NCBI RefSeq assembly: GCF_021462225.1
Contig: NC_061797.1
Location: 40,140,147-40,204,146 of the forward strand
DNA: 64,000 nucleotides
Reading direction: 5' to 3'
Source of the DNA: Girardinichthys multiradiatus
Lineage: Eukaryota > Chordata > Actinopteri > Cyprinodontiformes > Goodeidae
In this document: piece by piece, positions 12,126 to 23,123 of the stretch
How the letters are laid out: each line of letters opens with the position of its first letter
How positions within the stretch are numbered: the stretch's first letter is position 1
Made by a program: the position numbers and the translations under genes
The notes under the pieces: model-generated
The model's input: only the letters and a program-made list of their open reading frames with translations
Database searches by the model: none
Told to the model about the DNA's origin: nothing

Positions 12126-13961
12126 GCCCCTATTTAAAATCCACACCAAATTTGATTTGTAAATAGACCTCACCCTCCATCTTGTCTATGTCAGCCCAAA
12201 GTATGTAGAGACAAATGTGTGTGTGGTTAAATGTGTATGTGTGTGTTTAAAGTCACAGCAAAGATTTGGAAATTGATGGACCGAGGGTCCCTGTAGAGTT
12301 GCTGGTAATAAAAAAAAGAAGTTACACCCTTGTACAAAAATATTGTTTTCTCTGTGAGCGTCTGCCATCAAAATATGTCATCCACTTGAGGTTATCCCGA
12401 TAAGTGCGGAAGTCTTGGCTATGAGTGGCAGGGGTGGTGGTTGCAGAAAGTCATGATGAGGCCTGGTCTCTGCCTTGTTCTTCTGCATGTATCTGTCAGC
12501 TTGTGGCCTTCAGAACACAAGCCCAGAAGGCCCTCTGGGACACATTCTGCCTGACATTGTCATTACTGGACAATATACAAATATCCTGGTTTACAAGACC
12601 AAAAAACCCCAAATTGTGTGTCTTTTTTTGTAACTTCTGGCTAACGAAAACAGTTTTTGTGCACATATTTATTCAGAATGAAATGATCCACATCCACATG
12701 CCTGGCAAATCAATCAAACTGACATTAACTAGAGAAAATTGGTTTTGTCTTTTCTGTCTGCCTTGGCTTGTTCTTATTTTCTTGTTTCTTTTGCTGAAAA
12801 CCAATGACAGCCCAACTCATCAGTGAGAGGGGGATAATTGTCCGACTGGTCTGGTTCTGATACTGTGACAGTTATCCCTGTGAAAGAAAACACAGAATTA
12901 CACCAGCAGTGAAGAATGCACACATCATAACCAAGCTGTTGATAAACAGAGCTAAAAATCCAATGACCACAGTTATCAGCCTCTTCCATAGCTGGACTGC
13001 TTCATGGCTGTCCTCCAATACAATAGTTTGATCAGTATTAACCAAACATGCACCAGTGCTGTGGACCTAATTTGGCTTATATGTTTTGTTTCTCTTTTGC
13101 AACTTATTTACAAGTTTTGAGGAAGCCTCCTCCCTATTTGTAAGATTTTATTTGACAACTGTCCCACAGCTCATGTTGACAACAAGAATTTGGAATCTAA
13201 ATTAATAAAAGTGTATAGTTTCTTTTTTTTTCAACTTATGTGGGGTCTTTATAAGCAGTCAGTATCTTGCAAGCTGCACATTATTGAAATAGCATTCTCG
13301 GTTTGACAGATTTGAGAATTTGTGTATGTCAACTTTGGCATTGAGTGAAATGAGACGTTCATGGTATGATAACCATAATGTAATTGTTTTCTTTTTGAAT
13401 AGAAAAGCTGCAGTTATTTATACATCTGCTAAAATCATGTAACACCTTGTTGTTCTTTGATGTCGGTAATGACCCCATGCCTAGTGTCAAACCAATAGCA
13501 ACTCATAGTACCATCCATTCTAGGATTTAATTAAAATCTTAAACAGCTCAAACAAAACTTTCCTAGCTCCTTAAGTTTGCTGATCCCTGGTGGTTGTTTT
13601 TGGTGAGGGCAGACAGGTCAGTTATGTTAAGTTGGATGGAGGAGAAGGACATGGTGGTTAGGGTTATTTGTTCAGGTAATTATTGCTGTTGTGGTCTAAA
13701 TCCAGAAATTAATACCTGTAAAGAAAACATTTCATACCCGTGAACTTAAACTGTTATGTATCAGTTTATTTTTCATGATAATTCAGTATGTTTGTGAATT
13801 ATTGACATAAACGATTATAACAAATAAAATCTCATGCATATTGAAATTTAATTGTACAATACTTTATATTCCTCCCATTTCCACTCATTGTGATTCTGAT
13901 CCAAATATAGACCAGCTGATACCAAAACCAAAATATCTCTGCATTATCCCCGGCTGGTATA
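12126..13961. other. No recognised feature
   Basis: No gene, RNA or known repeat found. A 133-codon open frame starting at 12425 has no recognisable domain and AT-driven composition, so I do not call it a gene. Confidence 0.4.
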
Positions 13962-15543
13962 CAGTACAGAGCAAAAGGTTGGACACACCTTCTCATTCAA
14001 AGAGTTATCTTTATTTTCATGACTATGAATATTGTAGCTTCACACTGAAGACATCAAAACTATGAATTAACACATGTGGAATTATATACTGAACAAAAAA
14101 GTCTGAAACAACTGAAAATATGTAGGTTCTTCAAAGTAGCCACCATTTGCTTTGATTATTGCTACGCACACTCTTGGCATTCTGTTGATGAGCTTCAAAG
14201 GTAGTCACCTGAAATGGTTTTCACTTCACATGTGTGCTCTGTCAGGTTTAATAAGTGGAATTTCCAGCCTTATAAATGGGGTTGGGACCATCAGTTGTGT
14301 TGTGCAGGAGGTGGATACAGTACACAGCTGATAGTCCTACCGAATAGACTGTTAGAATTTGTATTATGGCAAGAAAAAAGCAGCTAAGTAAAGAAAAACG
14401 AGTGGCCATCATTACTTTAAGAATTAAAGGTCAGTCAGTCCAAACAATTGGGAAAACTTTGAAAGTTTTTCCAAGTGCAGTCGCAAAAACCATCAAGCGC
14501 TACAAAGAAACTGGCTAACATGAGTACCGCCCCAGGAAAGGAAGACCAAGAGTCACCTCTGCTGCGGACGATAAGTTCATCCGAGTCACCAGCCTCAGAA
14601 ATCTGCGGGTTAACAGCAGCTCAGATTAGAGAACAGGTCAATGCCACACAGAGTTCTAGCAGCAGACTCATCTCTAGAACAACTGTTAAGAGGAGACTGT
14701 GTGAATCAGGCCTTCATGGTAAAATAGCTGCTAGGAAACCACTGCTGAGGACAGGCAACAAGGAGAAGAGACTTGTTTGGGCTAAAGAACACAAGGAATG
14801 GACATTAGACCAGTGGAAATCTGTGCTTTGATCTGGTGAGTCCAAGGTTGAAATCTTTGGTTCCAATCACCGTGTCTTTGTGCGGCGCAGAAGAGGTGAA
14901 CGGATGGACTCTACATGCCTGGTTCCCACCATGAAGCATGGAGGAGGTGTGATGGTGTGGGGGTGCTTTGCTGGTGACACTGTTGGGCATTTATTCAAAA
15001 TTGAAGGCATTCTGAACCACATGGCTACCACAGCATCTTGCAGCGGCATGCTATTCCATCCGGTTTGCGTTTAGTTGGACCATCATTCATTTTTCAACAG
15101 GACAATGACCCCAAGAAGGAGAGTGATGGGGGTGCTACGCCAGATGACCTGGCCTCGACAGTCACCGGACCTGAACCCAATCGAGATGGTTTGGGGTGAG
15201 CTGGACCGTAGAGTGAAGGCAAAAGGGCCAACAAGTGCTAAGCATCTCTGGGAACTCCTTCAAGACTGTTGGAAAACCATTTCAGGTGACTACCTCTTGA
15301 AGCTCATCAACAGAATACCAAGAGTGTGTGGAGCAGTAATCAAAGCAAAAGGCGACTACTTTGAAGAACCTAGAATATAAGACATATTTTCAGTTGTTTC
15401 ACACTTTTTTGTTCAGTATATAATTCCACATGTGTTAATTCATGGTTTTGATGCCTTCAGTGTGAAGTTACAATATTCATAGTCATGAAAATAAAGAAAG
15501 CTCTGTGAATGAGAAGGTGTGTCCAAACTTTTGGTCTGTACTG
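13962..15543 (+). mobile_element. Tc1-like family B element, near full length
   Basis: A 1,582-bp element bounded by TA dinucleotides (13960-13961 and 15544-15545), with inverted ends starting CAGTACAGA and continuing through a 'ggacacaccttctcattcaa'-type block about 30 bases in. The repeats extend well over 100 bp, with 'catgactatgaatattgtag' at the left mirrored at the right. It encloses a broken transposase on the plus strand. The right end is followed by about 228 bp of extra sequence and a further copy of the terminal repeat (15772-15866). Confidence 0.9.
14366..15380 (+). pseudogene. Tc1-like transposase (family B), inactivated
   Basis: A Tc1/mariner transposase gene, which in life cuts and pastes its own element at TA sites. 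It starts MARKKQLSKEKR and holds the N-terminal HTH region, a GGGVMVWGCF block and the SPDLNPIEMVW block with the third catalytic Glu. Damage is plain. There is a frameshift near 14516. A codon reading TGA at about 14829 sits where the family has Trp in the W-S-D-E-S motif, and the first catalytic Asp in that motif reads Gly. There is another stop near 15073, and the block between the second Asp (QQDND region near 15100) and the Glu is shortened by an internal deletion. The frame ends at TAA about 15380. It cannot make an active enzyme. Confidence 0.85.
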
Positions 15544-15545
15544 TA

Positions 15546-15771
15546 TGTTCATTGATTTATTAAAAAACTAAGCAAAGAAGCAAAAGACATTAAACATTTG
15601 ATGAAAAAGATGGATTCCAAATTGCTTGGTTCCAAAGCCTTCCAAAGAAAAGGGCTTCTGTAAGATTATTACTGAGGACTCTACATGTTTGCAGTGGATT
15701 AGCGGCAACTGGGTACTACAAACCTCTTAACAATGATGATCAGAACTCACTCAGATATTTGCTCAGATATT
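15546..15771. repeat. Tail segment attached to the family B Tc1, also at 63.6 kb
   Basis: A 226-bp segment lies between the inner right end of the Tc1 element and an outer copy of the same terminal repeat. Its reverse complement recurs at 63564-63782, again abutting a family B end at exactly the same junction ('gtactgta' then 'tgttcattgattta'). It therefore travels with the Tc1 or was duplicated together with it. It ends in a small direct duplication of 'cagatatttg'. I do not recognise its origin. Confidence 0.85.
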
Positions 15772-15866
15772 TGATGCCTTCAGTGTGAAGCTACAATATT
15801 CATAGTCATGAAAATAAAGAAAACTCTTTGAATGAGAAGGTGTGTCCAAACATTTGGTCTGTACTG
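15772..15866. mobile_element. Third family B terminal repeat (outer right end)
   Basis: The segment 'ttgatgccttcagtgtgaag' through 'ttggtctgtactg' repeats the right end of the neighbouring Tc1 (about 15450-15543) with few differences, and is followed by TA at 15867-15868. With the left end at 13962 it could define a 1,905-bp composite unit. Confidence 0.85.
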
Positions 15867-15868
15867 TA

Positions 15869-16272
15869 TATTATTATAAAAAGCCGTATGACCACATTTC
15901 CTCACTGTAGAGATAATCAGATTATAGAAAATTGCTTTAACTCATGAGATGTGAAAGCAGGTGATTGAAACCTCCCTTAGGGAAGTACAGATTTACGCAG
16001 TGACAAATGAAACATCCCGTGGAAGACTCCTTTTCAAATCTGAAAATGTTGGACGTTGCATTTCTTTCTGCATAAAGGTATAGCATAGAATAAAAGATTT
16101 TATTTGCTGTGACTCATGAAAGATAATTTTGAGAATTCCCAGAAAAAAACATAAAGCATAAATACTGCTTCCTTTTGAGTAAAACATTGTCATACAGAAG
16201 GACATTCTACTCTATTCAAAATTCAGTGGATTCTCCATTCTTTCTCATGACTTAGTGTTGTGTGTTGATATA
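15869..16272. other. No recognised feature
   Basis: AT-rich spacer between two Tc1-like elements. No gene or repeat recognised. Confidence 0.4.
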
Positions 16273-17542
16273 CAGGGGTTGGACAATGAAACTGAAACAC
16301 CTGGTTTTAGACCACAATAATTTATTAGTATGGTGTAGGACCTCCTTTTGCGGCCAATACAGCGTCAATTCGTCTTGGGAATGACATATACAAGTCCTGC
16401 ACAGTGGTCAGAGGGATTTTAAGCCATTCTTCTTGCAGGATAGTGGCCAGGTCACTACGTGATACTGGTGGAGGAAAACGTTTCCTGACTTGCTCCTCCA
16501 AAACACCCCAAAGTGGCTCAATAATATTTAGATCTGGTTACTGTGCAGGCCATGGGAGATGTTTAACTTCACTTTCATGTTTATCAAACCAATCTTTCAC
16601 CAGTCTTGCTGTGTGTATTGGTGCATTGTCATCCTGATACACGGCACCGCCTTCAGGATACAATGTTTGAACCATTGGATGCACATGGTCCTCAAGAATG
16701 GTTCGGTAGTCCTTGGCAGTGACGCGCCCATCTAGCACAAGTATTGGGCCAAGGGAATGCCATGATATGGCAGCCCAAACCATCACTGATCCACCCCCAA
16801 GCTTCACTCTAGGCATGCAACAGTGTGGGTGGTACGCTTCTTTGGGGCTTCTCCACACCGTAACTCTCCTGGATGTGGGGAAAACAGTAAAGATGGACTC
16901 ATCAGAGAACAATACATGTTTCACATTGTCCACAGCCCAAGATTTGTGCTCCTTGCACCATTGAAACCGACGTTTGGCATTGGCATGAGGTACCAAAGGT
17001 TTGGCTATAGCAGCCCGGCCGTGTATATTGACCCTGTGGAGCTCCCGACGGACAGTTCTGGTGGAAACAGGAGAGTTGAGGTGCACATTTAATTTTGCCA
17101 TGATTTGGGCAGCAGTGGTTTTATGTTTTTTGGATACAATCCGGGTTAGCACCCGAACATCCCTTTCAGACAGCTTCCTCTTGCATCCACACTTAATCCT
17201 GTTGGATGTGGTTCGTCCTTCTTGGTGGTATGCTGACATTACCCTGGATACCGTGGCTCTTGATACATCACAAAGACTTGCTGTCTTGGTCACAGATGCG
17301 CCAGCAAGACGTGCACCAACAATTTGTCCTCTTTTGAATTCTGGTATGTCACCCATTATGTTGTGTGCATTTCAATATTTTGAGCAAAACTGTGCTCTTA
17401 CCCTGATAATTGAACCTTCACACTCTGCTCTTACTGGTGCAATGTGCAATCAATGAAGACTGGCTACCAGGCTGGTCCAATTTAGCCATGAAACCTCCCA
17501 CACTAAAATGACAAGTGTTTCAGTTTCATTGTCCAACCCCTG
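16273..17542 (-). mobile_element. Tc1-like family C element, full length
   Basis: A 1,270-bp element flanked by TA (16271-16272 and 17543-17544). The inverted ends begin CAGGGGTTGGACAATGAAAC on both sides and match for about 28 bases. It encloses a transposase on the minus strand with a single nonsense codon. The compact ends and near-complete frame suggest moderately recent activity. Confidence 0.93.
16325..17356 (-). pseudogene. Tc1/mariner transposase (family C), one nonsense codon
   Basis: DDE transposase of a Tc1-like element. The 343-codon frame starts MGDIPEFKRGQIVGARLAG. It holds a first helix-turn-helix at about residues 20-41 (TKTASLCDVSRATVSRVM), a second DNA-binding part to about 110, the first catalytic Asp at 152 (FSDESIF), the GGGSVMVWAA block near 187-196, the second Asp at 243 (QDDNAPIH) and the Glu at 280 (PDLNIIEPLW). 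The only visible defect is TAA at 16538-16540, at codon 273, where the family is expected to have Ser in PAQSPDL. It cuts the protein seven residues before the catalytic Glu. Downstream of it the frame stays open to TAA at 16325-16327. Counting through that codon, 36 residues separate the second Asp and the Glu, unlike the 34 usual in Tc1. Confidence 0.9.
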
Positions 17543-17544
17543 TA

Positions 17545-19919
17545 GAAAAGTTATCCTAAACATAGTAAAAGGCAATCATAAAGTTGTCACAGTTCAGAAA
17601 CTGTGCAGAGCTGCTTTATGAGATGATGCCACAAATCCCAAATCTTACTGTTATTGCAAGTGACATTGTCATTATGGACTGACACAGCATCCCTGCTCCA
17701 GTGGGGCATAAAAGTGTCCTACTAAACCGGCAACATAAACACACTGATAAATTACATTTATATGCCATCAAGCTGCGACATTTGCTGACACCAGAAATGT
17801 TTCCCCGGATCCACGGAGGCAACGGTTCTCATTATCACACTGAGGAGTGAGCAGCGCTGGCTTGTTAATGAAAAATACACAGACAGTGACCTTTGTAAAG
17901 TCTCCCTGCAAATGACAGCCCTAACAAACTTCAGTCACCCAGCATGAAAAACTGGAAACAGAGGGAGAGCACCTTGTTGCAGAGGACAGTCCAAAAGAGC
18001 TCCGTCTAAATTCTCAGGTTGTTCTGTTAGATGGACTCTGACGGAGTCAGAAAGGCCACCATGGTCACCGACTTGCATCTGCTTGAGAAATTACATCTGC
18101 AGGAAGAGAAAACCTCAGGCCTCAGCTCAGCCCAGACACTGGAAGAGTCAGAAAAAGTCTCAAGACAAGCTCCAAAACATGTGAGGAGGAATTTCTTTAA
18201 TGTCAAACGTCTTAATTAGCCCATAAGACATAATAGAGCTGAACAACGTCGGATTATTATATAATAGTAGTAACGTCTGACTCATTAAACATGAGGGCAA
18301 AAGGCTAATTTCCTATTTTGCAGACAAGGTTTACAGGGTAAAATCAAATGCAAAATTTTATTAAACTTAGGTGTGTCCAGCAGACAACACATAAAAATAA
18401 AATTAGATTTCCTTTTATGTATTCAGATATGCAAGCTATTGTTCTTGTGGTATTACTGTACAACTGTAAAGGCACATGTAAAAACAATTAGAGGATTTAC
18501 TGCCAAGTGTCAAATTAAACTGACTATGACCCCTGGGTTCACTCAGTCATTTTCATAAACTCTTTATTTGACTGATTTATTGAAAGACTTAAAGACGGGC
18601 TACCAGACGAACTGTGAATTTGCTGAGTTGATGATGGCACCATGTCTTTTATATCCCGGCCTATTAGGCTCGTTTAAAGTTAAACTGCTCTCTGCAGATG
18701 AAAAGGTCAACACAATGACAGTTTTTGTATGAGAAGCAATGATCCATTAATGTTTAGGAATGAAAGGTACACATTGCAGTGCTAGTAGAATGAGTGTGAT
18801 TTTATCTTTCATGCCATCAATTTAGACAACTTGTAGATGAGGTTTACTGCATTCAGATAATTTAGTGACTGATGAGTCATGCAGCACCTTCACTTTAAAA
18901 CCATTGTTCCTCCGTCGCTTTAATCTATCCTCTCCATTTGGAAAGCTAAGACATTTCAGCCGAACACTAGAAATTATTTTCAGATCCTACCTGACCAGGC
19001 CTGTGCAATAATATGGCCTCAGAAGTTGTTTTCATTTTGGGGGGGGGGGGTCATCACTTTGTAGACTTGCTCTTTTTTGCTACATGGCAGGTGCCCTTTC
19101 TCACGCTCCTACTGAGACCATATGGGCCCGTCCAGCCTCAGCCTCGTTCTGCAACAGGCTTGGTTTCTGCCAAAGCCCTGTCACACCTGAGCACAAAAGA
19201 TCAAAGAACCCCGCAGTCACTACAATCATACAACTACTGCACGTGCCAAACTTCCCTCGCTGCTTTGCTTCCTTTGCTCTCAGCACATGTGTTTCCAAGG
19301 TTGACCACTAATCCTCTATTTATGTGCATTACCAGGTCTCTTAATTTTACAAGCGAGACGGGTCTGGGAATCCTCATTCATGTCATTGTTCCTTTAGCAA
19401 TGTTAACGAAACATTGCTGGGGTGGGGGGGATGGGGGGCTCTCATTTTGTTTATCTCCTCCTCTTTAACCAAGGAAGCTAAAATGTGAGACTAGGCCATT
19501 CAAGGGACCCATGGGATTCATGTAGCCAAACCGTAACCAGAAAGACCTAAATGTTGTTGGGCTTTCCACGTGTAAAAATATTTATTTGGCCTGCGATAAA
19601 AGCAATTTTTCATACACGCCAAACTAAAAGCAAGAGTGTTTGTGGTTCAGCAATGAATTAAAACTCCAAATTGGGGACCGTCATTAGAAAATTCCAAAGA
19701 GTGCTGACAAAGCTGAGTTAAACCAAAGAGAAAAAAAACCTCAGTAGCAAACTAAATTCATATCTGAACAGCAAACAGAAAATCTATTAATAGTGTAACT
19801 GACATATTCAGATGCTGTCATTCCAAGTCAGTTTAATGTCTAAAGACTAAGCTCGTGCAAATTTTTCATTCATTTTCCACTGAGAAATCCATGTCCTTTT
19901 ATACACTGAATGAAATGTG
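17545..19919. other. No recognised gene; poly-G run inside
   Basis: No known repeat or gene family is recognised. It contains a 12-G run at 19039-19050, G-rich runs near 19421-19438, and a short open frame with a strong Kozak context at 18061 (listed separately). Otherwise it is single-copy-looking sequence. Confidence 0.4.
18061..18219 (+). other. Short open frame with optimal Kozak context
   Basis: GCCACCATGG at 18055-18064 is a perfect vertebrate initiation context. The frame runs 52 codons to TAG and gives a charged, Glu/Lys/Leu-rich peptide with no domain that I recognise. The frame is also open upstream to an ATG at 18031. There is no clear promoter, splice site or polyadenylation signal around it. 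It may be a chance frame. Confidence 0.2.
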
Positions 19920-20104
19920 GATTTAGTTATACAGATGATTCAGATCTGCCTAGGATGTGGTTCACCAGTTCAAATCTCGGCTGGAGCTTTTCTGTATGCA
20001 ATTGGCATGTTTTGACCGAACAGTTTCCTCAGGTACTTGAGGTTCCTCCCACATTCTGAAAATATGCCCCCCACTCTCCATTACCCTTAGGTATGAAATT
20101 GAAT
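19920..20104 (+). repeat. Degenerate tRNA-type SINE-like repeat
   Basis: Contains 'gtggttcaccagttcaaatc' followed by 'tcggctggagc', a worn version of the tRNA B-box and the 'cggctgg' block common in fish SINE-like repeats. The downstream words 'gtttcctcaggtacttgagg' and 'ttcctcccacattctg' follow in the expected order. It ends where LINE reverse-transcriptase sequence begins. Confidence 0.55.
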
Positions 20105-20543
20105 TGTTGGTTAGGACTATTTTGTTGTTGTAGTTTGGGAACTGCAGGGTGTTATCTTTGCTTTTGGCAGATATGTTTCTGTTGGCATTTTCAGGTCATG
20201 ACCTTCAGTGTGTACAGAAGTGGATCACACATGGAAAAGGGTGGACTGCTTCCTATGTGTCTGGAATCAGTCTCTGCCTGCAGCAAAGGAGGTTCAAGTA
20301 CCGTGGTGTTCTGTTCATACTCATTTTGTTGTGGTGACAAAAGAGCTGAGCCAAAAAGAAAAGCTCTCAATTTACCAGTCCATCTATGTTTCAACCCTCA
20401 ACTATTGCCATGATATTTGAATAATGACAGAAAGAATGAGATCCTGCATACAAGCAGCTGAATTGCAGTTTCCTATGTAAGGATGACAAGACTTAACCTT
20501 AGAGACTGGCTTAGGAGGTTGGTCATCAGGGGGAAGCTTGGGG
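20105..20543 (+). mobile_element. RTE/Rex3-like LINE remnant, 5' piece
   Basis: A degenerate non-LTR retrotransposon. 'tttgcttttggcagatatg' near 20157 corresponds to the reverse-transcriptase F/YADD catalytic block, followed by a SGHDLQ block (about 20190). Near 20340-20400 KELSQKEKLSIYQSIYVSTL, a worn form of ELSRKAKLSIYRSIYVPTL typical of fish RTE-like elements, is readable on the plus strand. Several frameshifts and stops are present, so it is dead. The copy is cut at 20543 by the hAT-like element and resumes at 25901. Confidence 0.8.
20536..20543. repeat. 8-bp target-site duplication, left copy
   Basis: GCTTGGGG directly precedes the hAT-like left end TAGAGGGTGACA. The identical 8 bases follow the right end at 25901-25908. 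An 8-bp duplication is the hallmark of hAT insertion. Confidence 0.88.
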
Positions 20544-21039
20544 TAGAGGGTGACACGGGAGTGAATTTTCTCTCCTGTCCCATACCGCTCCCACAGAAAA
20601 ATGTCTTGTCCCATCCCAATCCCAGGCCAGCATAACGAAAAAAATCCTGTCCCGTCCCACTCCTGGTAAATTGACTCCCACTCCCGTCCCACTCCCATTT
20701 TTGTTTTCTTCATTTAGTCTTTTGGCAATTTCTTTGAAGGACCAGTTAGGTCCCTGTTTTTAGCTGTAGTAAAGGCCAGTTAAAGTAAAAAGAATAATAA
20801 TGAAGAAATAATAAAATATTAAACAAGGAAACAGACCATGCCTATCTTAGTTGAATAAACAAAATGTACATAGTTGTATTTTACTTATTTATTAAGTGAC
20901 TGTTTCCTTTGAACAATGACATTACTTTTATGTTTCAAGTTGCTGAAACGAAAGAAAAATGCACCTAGTAAGAGAACTGTACTTGTTGAACAAAAAGCCA
21001 AAAAGGCATTACCTTCATAATTTAGAAACTGTACCTCAA

Positions 21040-21140
21040 TGGTTCACAGCCCTGGTCCTCAGGGACCTCTTCCCTGCAAGTTTTAGATGTGTGTCTGCTC
21101 CAGAACACCTGATTCAAATTCTGACATGACCTCCTAGGGT
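21040..21140. repeat. Interspersed 'ccctggtcctcagg' repeat fragment
   Basis: 'ggttcacagccctggtcctc' followed by 'ccctgcaagttttagatgtg' and 'cctgattcaaattctgacat' is a worn copy of a short repeat common in teleost genomes. It lies inside the hAT-like element. Confidence 0.6.
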
Positions 21141-21174
21141 CAAACTGGACAAAATTAATACAATAAAATCATCA

Positions 21175-21487
21175 TTAAATAAATAAATGTTGTGAATGTC
21201 CCATAAGTGAAGTAAATATAACATGAAAGAAATGTAACATTAAATGTGCCATTAAATTAAAGGTACCATTTATTTATTTAATACATCATTAGAAACAATA
21301 AATGTACCATTATATCATGAAATGGAATATTATGCAATTAAATGTGCCACTGAATAATTAAGTATAATTTTAAAGACGACATGACGTAATTAGTGGTACA
21401 CTTAATATTTAATGATGTATTAAATAAATTGTACATTTAATGGTACATTCAATTTTTTTCTATTTCACAACATATTTATTTAATATC
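21175..21487. repeat. AT-rich palindromic MITE-like element
   Basis: The outer arms 'aaataaatgttgtga' (about 21181) and 'tcacaacatatttattt' (about 21467) are inverted copies. Further in, 'tatttaatacatcatta' (about 21275) pairs with 'taatgatgtattaaata' (about 21409), and 'aatgtaccatta' pairs with 'taatggtacatt'. The whole can fold into a long hairpin. It has no coding potential. Confidence 0.75.
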
Positions 21488-21564
21488 TTCCCTTGATGAA
21501 GCCTTTCTACAAGGTCTGCGAGGGGACATGGGGAATGTTTTCTTTTTTGCGTTCTCACGCAATA

Positions 21565-23121
21565 CAGGTCCTTCTCAAAAAATTAGCATATTGTGATAAA
21601 GTTCATTATTTTCTATAATGTAATGATGAAAATTTAACATTCATATATTTTAGATTCATTGCACACTAACTGAAATATTTCAGGTCTTTTATTGTCTTAA
21701 TATGGATGATTTGGGCATACAGCTCATGAAAACCCAAAATTCCTATCTCACAAAATTAGCATATCATTAAAAGGGTCTCTAAACGAGCTATGAACCTAAT
21801 CATCTGAATCAACGAGTTAACTCTAAACACCTGCAAAAGATTCCTGGGGCCTTTAAAACTCCCAGCCTGGTTCATCACTCAAAACCCCAATCATGGGTAA
21901 GACTGCCGACCTGACTGCTGTCCAGAAGGCCACTATTGACACCCTCAAGCAAGAGGGTAAGACACAGAAAGAAATTTCTGAACGAATAGGCTGTTCCCAG
22001 AGTGCTGTATCAAGGCACCTCAGTGGGAAGTCTGTGGGAAGGAAAAAGTGTGGCAGAAAACGCTGCACAACGAGAAGAGGTGACCGGACCCTGAGGAAGA
22101 TTGTGGAGAAGGGCCGATTCCAGACCTTGGGGGACCTGCGGAAGCAGTGGACTGAGTCTGGAGTAGAAACATCCAGAGCCACCGTGCACAGGCGTGTGCA
22201 GGAAATGGGCTACAGGTGCCGCATTCCCCAGACCTGGGCTACAGAGAAGCAGCACTGGACTGTTGCTCAGTGGTCCAAAGTACTTTTTTTGGATGAAAGC
22301 AAATTCTGCATGTCATTCGGAAATCAAGGTGCCAGAGTCTGGAGGAAGACTGGGGAGAAGGAAATGCCACAATGCCAGAAGTCCAGTGTCAAGTACCCAC
22401 AGTCAGTGATGGTCTGGGGAGCCGTGTCAGCTGCTGGTGTTGGTCCACTGTGTTTTATCAAGGGCAGGGTCAATGCATCTAGCTATCAGGAGATTTTGGA
22501 GCACTTCATGCTTCCATCTGCTGAAAAGCTTTATGGAGATGAAGATTTCATTTTTCAGCACGACCTGGCACCTGCTCACAGTGCCAAAACCACTGGTAAA
22601 TGGTTTACTGACCATGGTATTACTGTGCTCAATTGGCCTGCCAACTCTCCTGACCTGAACCCCATAGAGAATCTGTGGGATATTGTGAAGAGAACGTTGA
22701 GAGACTCAAGACCCAACACTCTGGATGAGCTAAAGGCCGCTATCGAAGCATCCTGGACCTCAGCAGTGCCACAGGCTGATTGTCTCCATGCCACGACGCA
22801 TTGAAGCAGTCATTTCTGCCAAAAGATTCCCGACCAAGTATTGAGTGCATAACTGTACATGATTATTTGAAGGTTGACGTTTTTTGTATTAAAAACACTT
22901 TTCTTTTATTGGTCGGATGAAATATGCTAATTTTGTGAGATAGGAATTTTGGGTTTTCATGAGCTGTATGCCAAAATCATCCGTATTAAGACAACAAAAG
23001 ATCTGAAATATTTCAGTTAGTGTGCAATGAATCTAAAATATATGAATGTTAAATTTTCATCATTACATTATAGAAAATAATGAACTTTATCACAATATGC
23101 TAATTTTTTGAGAAGGACCTG
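21565..23121 (+). mobile_element. Tc1-like family D element, copy D1
   Basis: A 1,557-bp element flanked by TA (21563-21564 and 23122-23123). Its inverted ends of about 210 bp start CAGGTCCTTCTCAAAAAATT. Each end carries the motif twice, an outer 'ctcaaaaaattagcatatt' and an inner 'ctcacaaaattagcatat'. This is the IR/DR layout known from Sleeping Beauty-type Tc1 elements. The two ends are almost identical. Confidence 0.95.
21893..22844 (+). pseudogene. Tc1 transposase (family D, copy D1), frameshifted near the C-terminus
   Basis: DDE transposase that excises and inserts the element at TA. It starts MGKTADLTAVQKATIDTLKQ. A helix-turn-helix lies at about residues 26-43 (KEISERIGCSQSAVSRHL), a basic linker GRKKCGRKR at 50-57, and the catalytic residues are Asp134 (LDESKF), Asp224 (FQHDLAPAH) and Glu259 (PDLNPIENLW), with the canonical 34-residue spacing. 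Two defects are visible. Fourteen residues present in the copy at 33 kb are missing between CRIPQ and TWATEK. A deletion of about 11 bp near 22755 shifts the frame, so the protein ends with an unrelated tail at 22804 after 303 residues. The ancestral stop is at 22842-22844. Confidence 0.9.
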
Positions 23122-23123
23122 TA

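Noticed and set aside
12425..12826. 133-codon open frame
   Set aside because: AT-driven Phe/Leu-rich C-terminal half, no recognisable domain, no supporting signals.
19013..19468. 151-codon open frame starting beside a poly-G run
   Set aside because: It is built on simple G-rich and pyrimidine-rich sequence and overlaps frames on the other strand. No domain seen.
22010..22794. Long frames antisense to the Tc1 transposases (also at 23971-24882 and 32723-33676)
   Set aside because: They are shadows of the transposase codons. They repeat at every family D copy and carry no domain.
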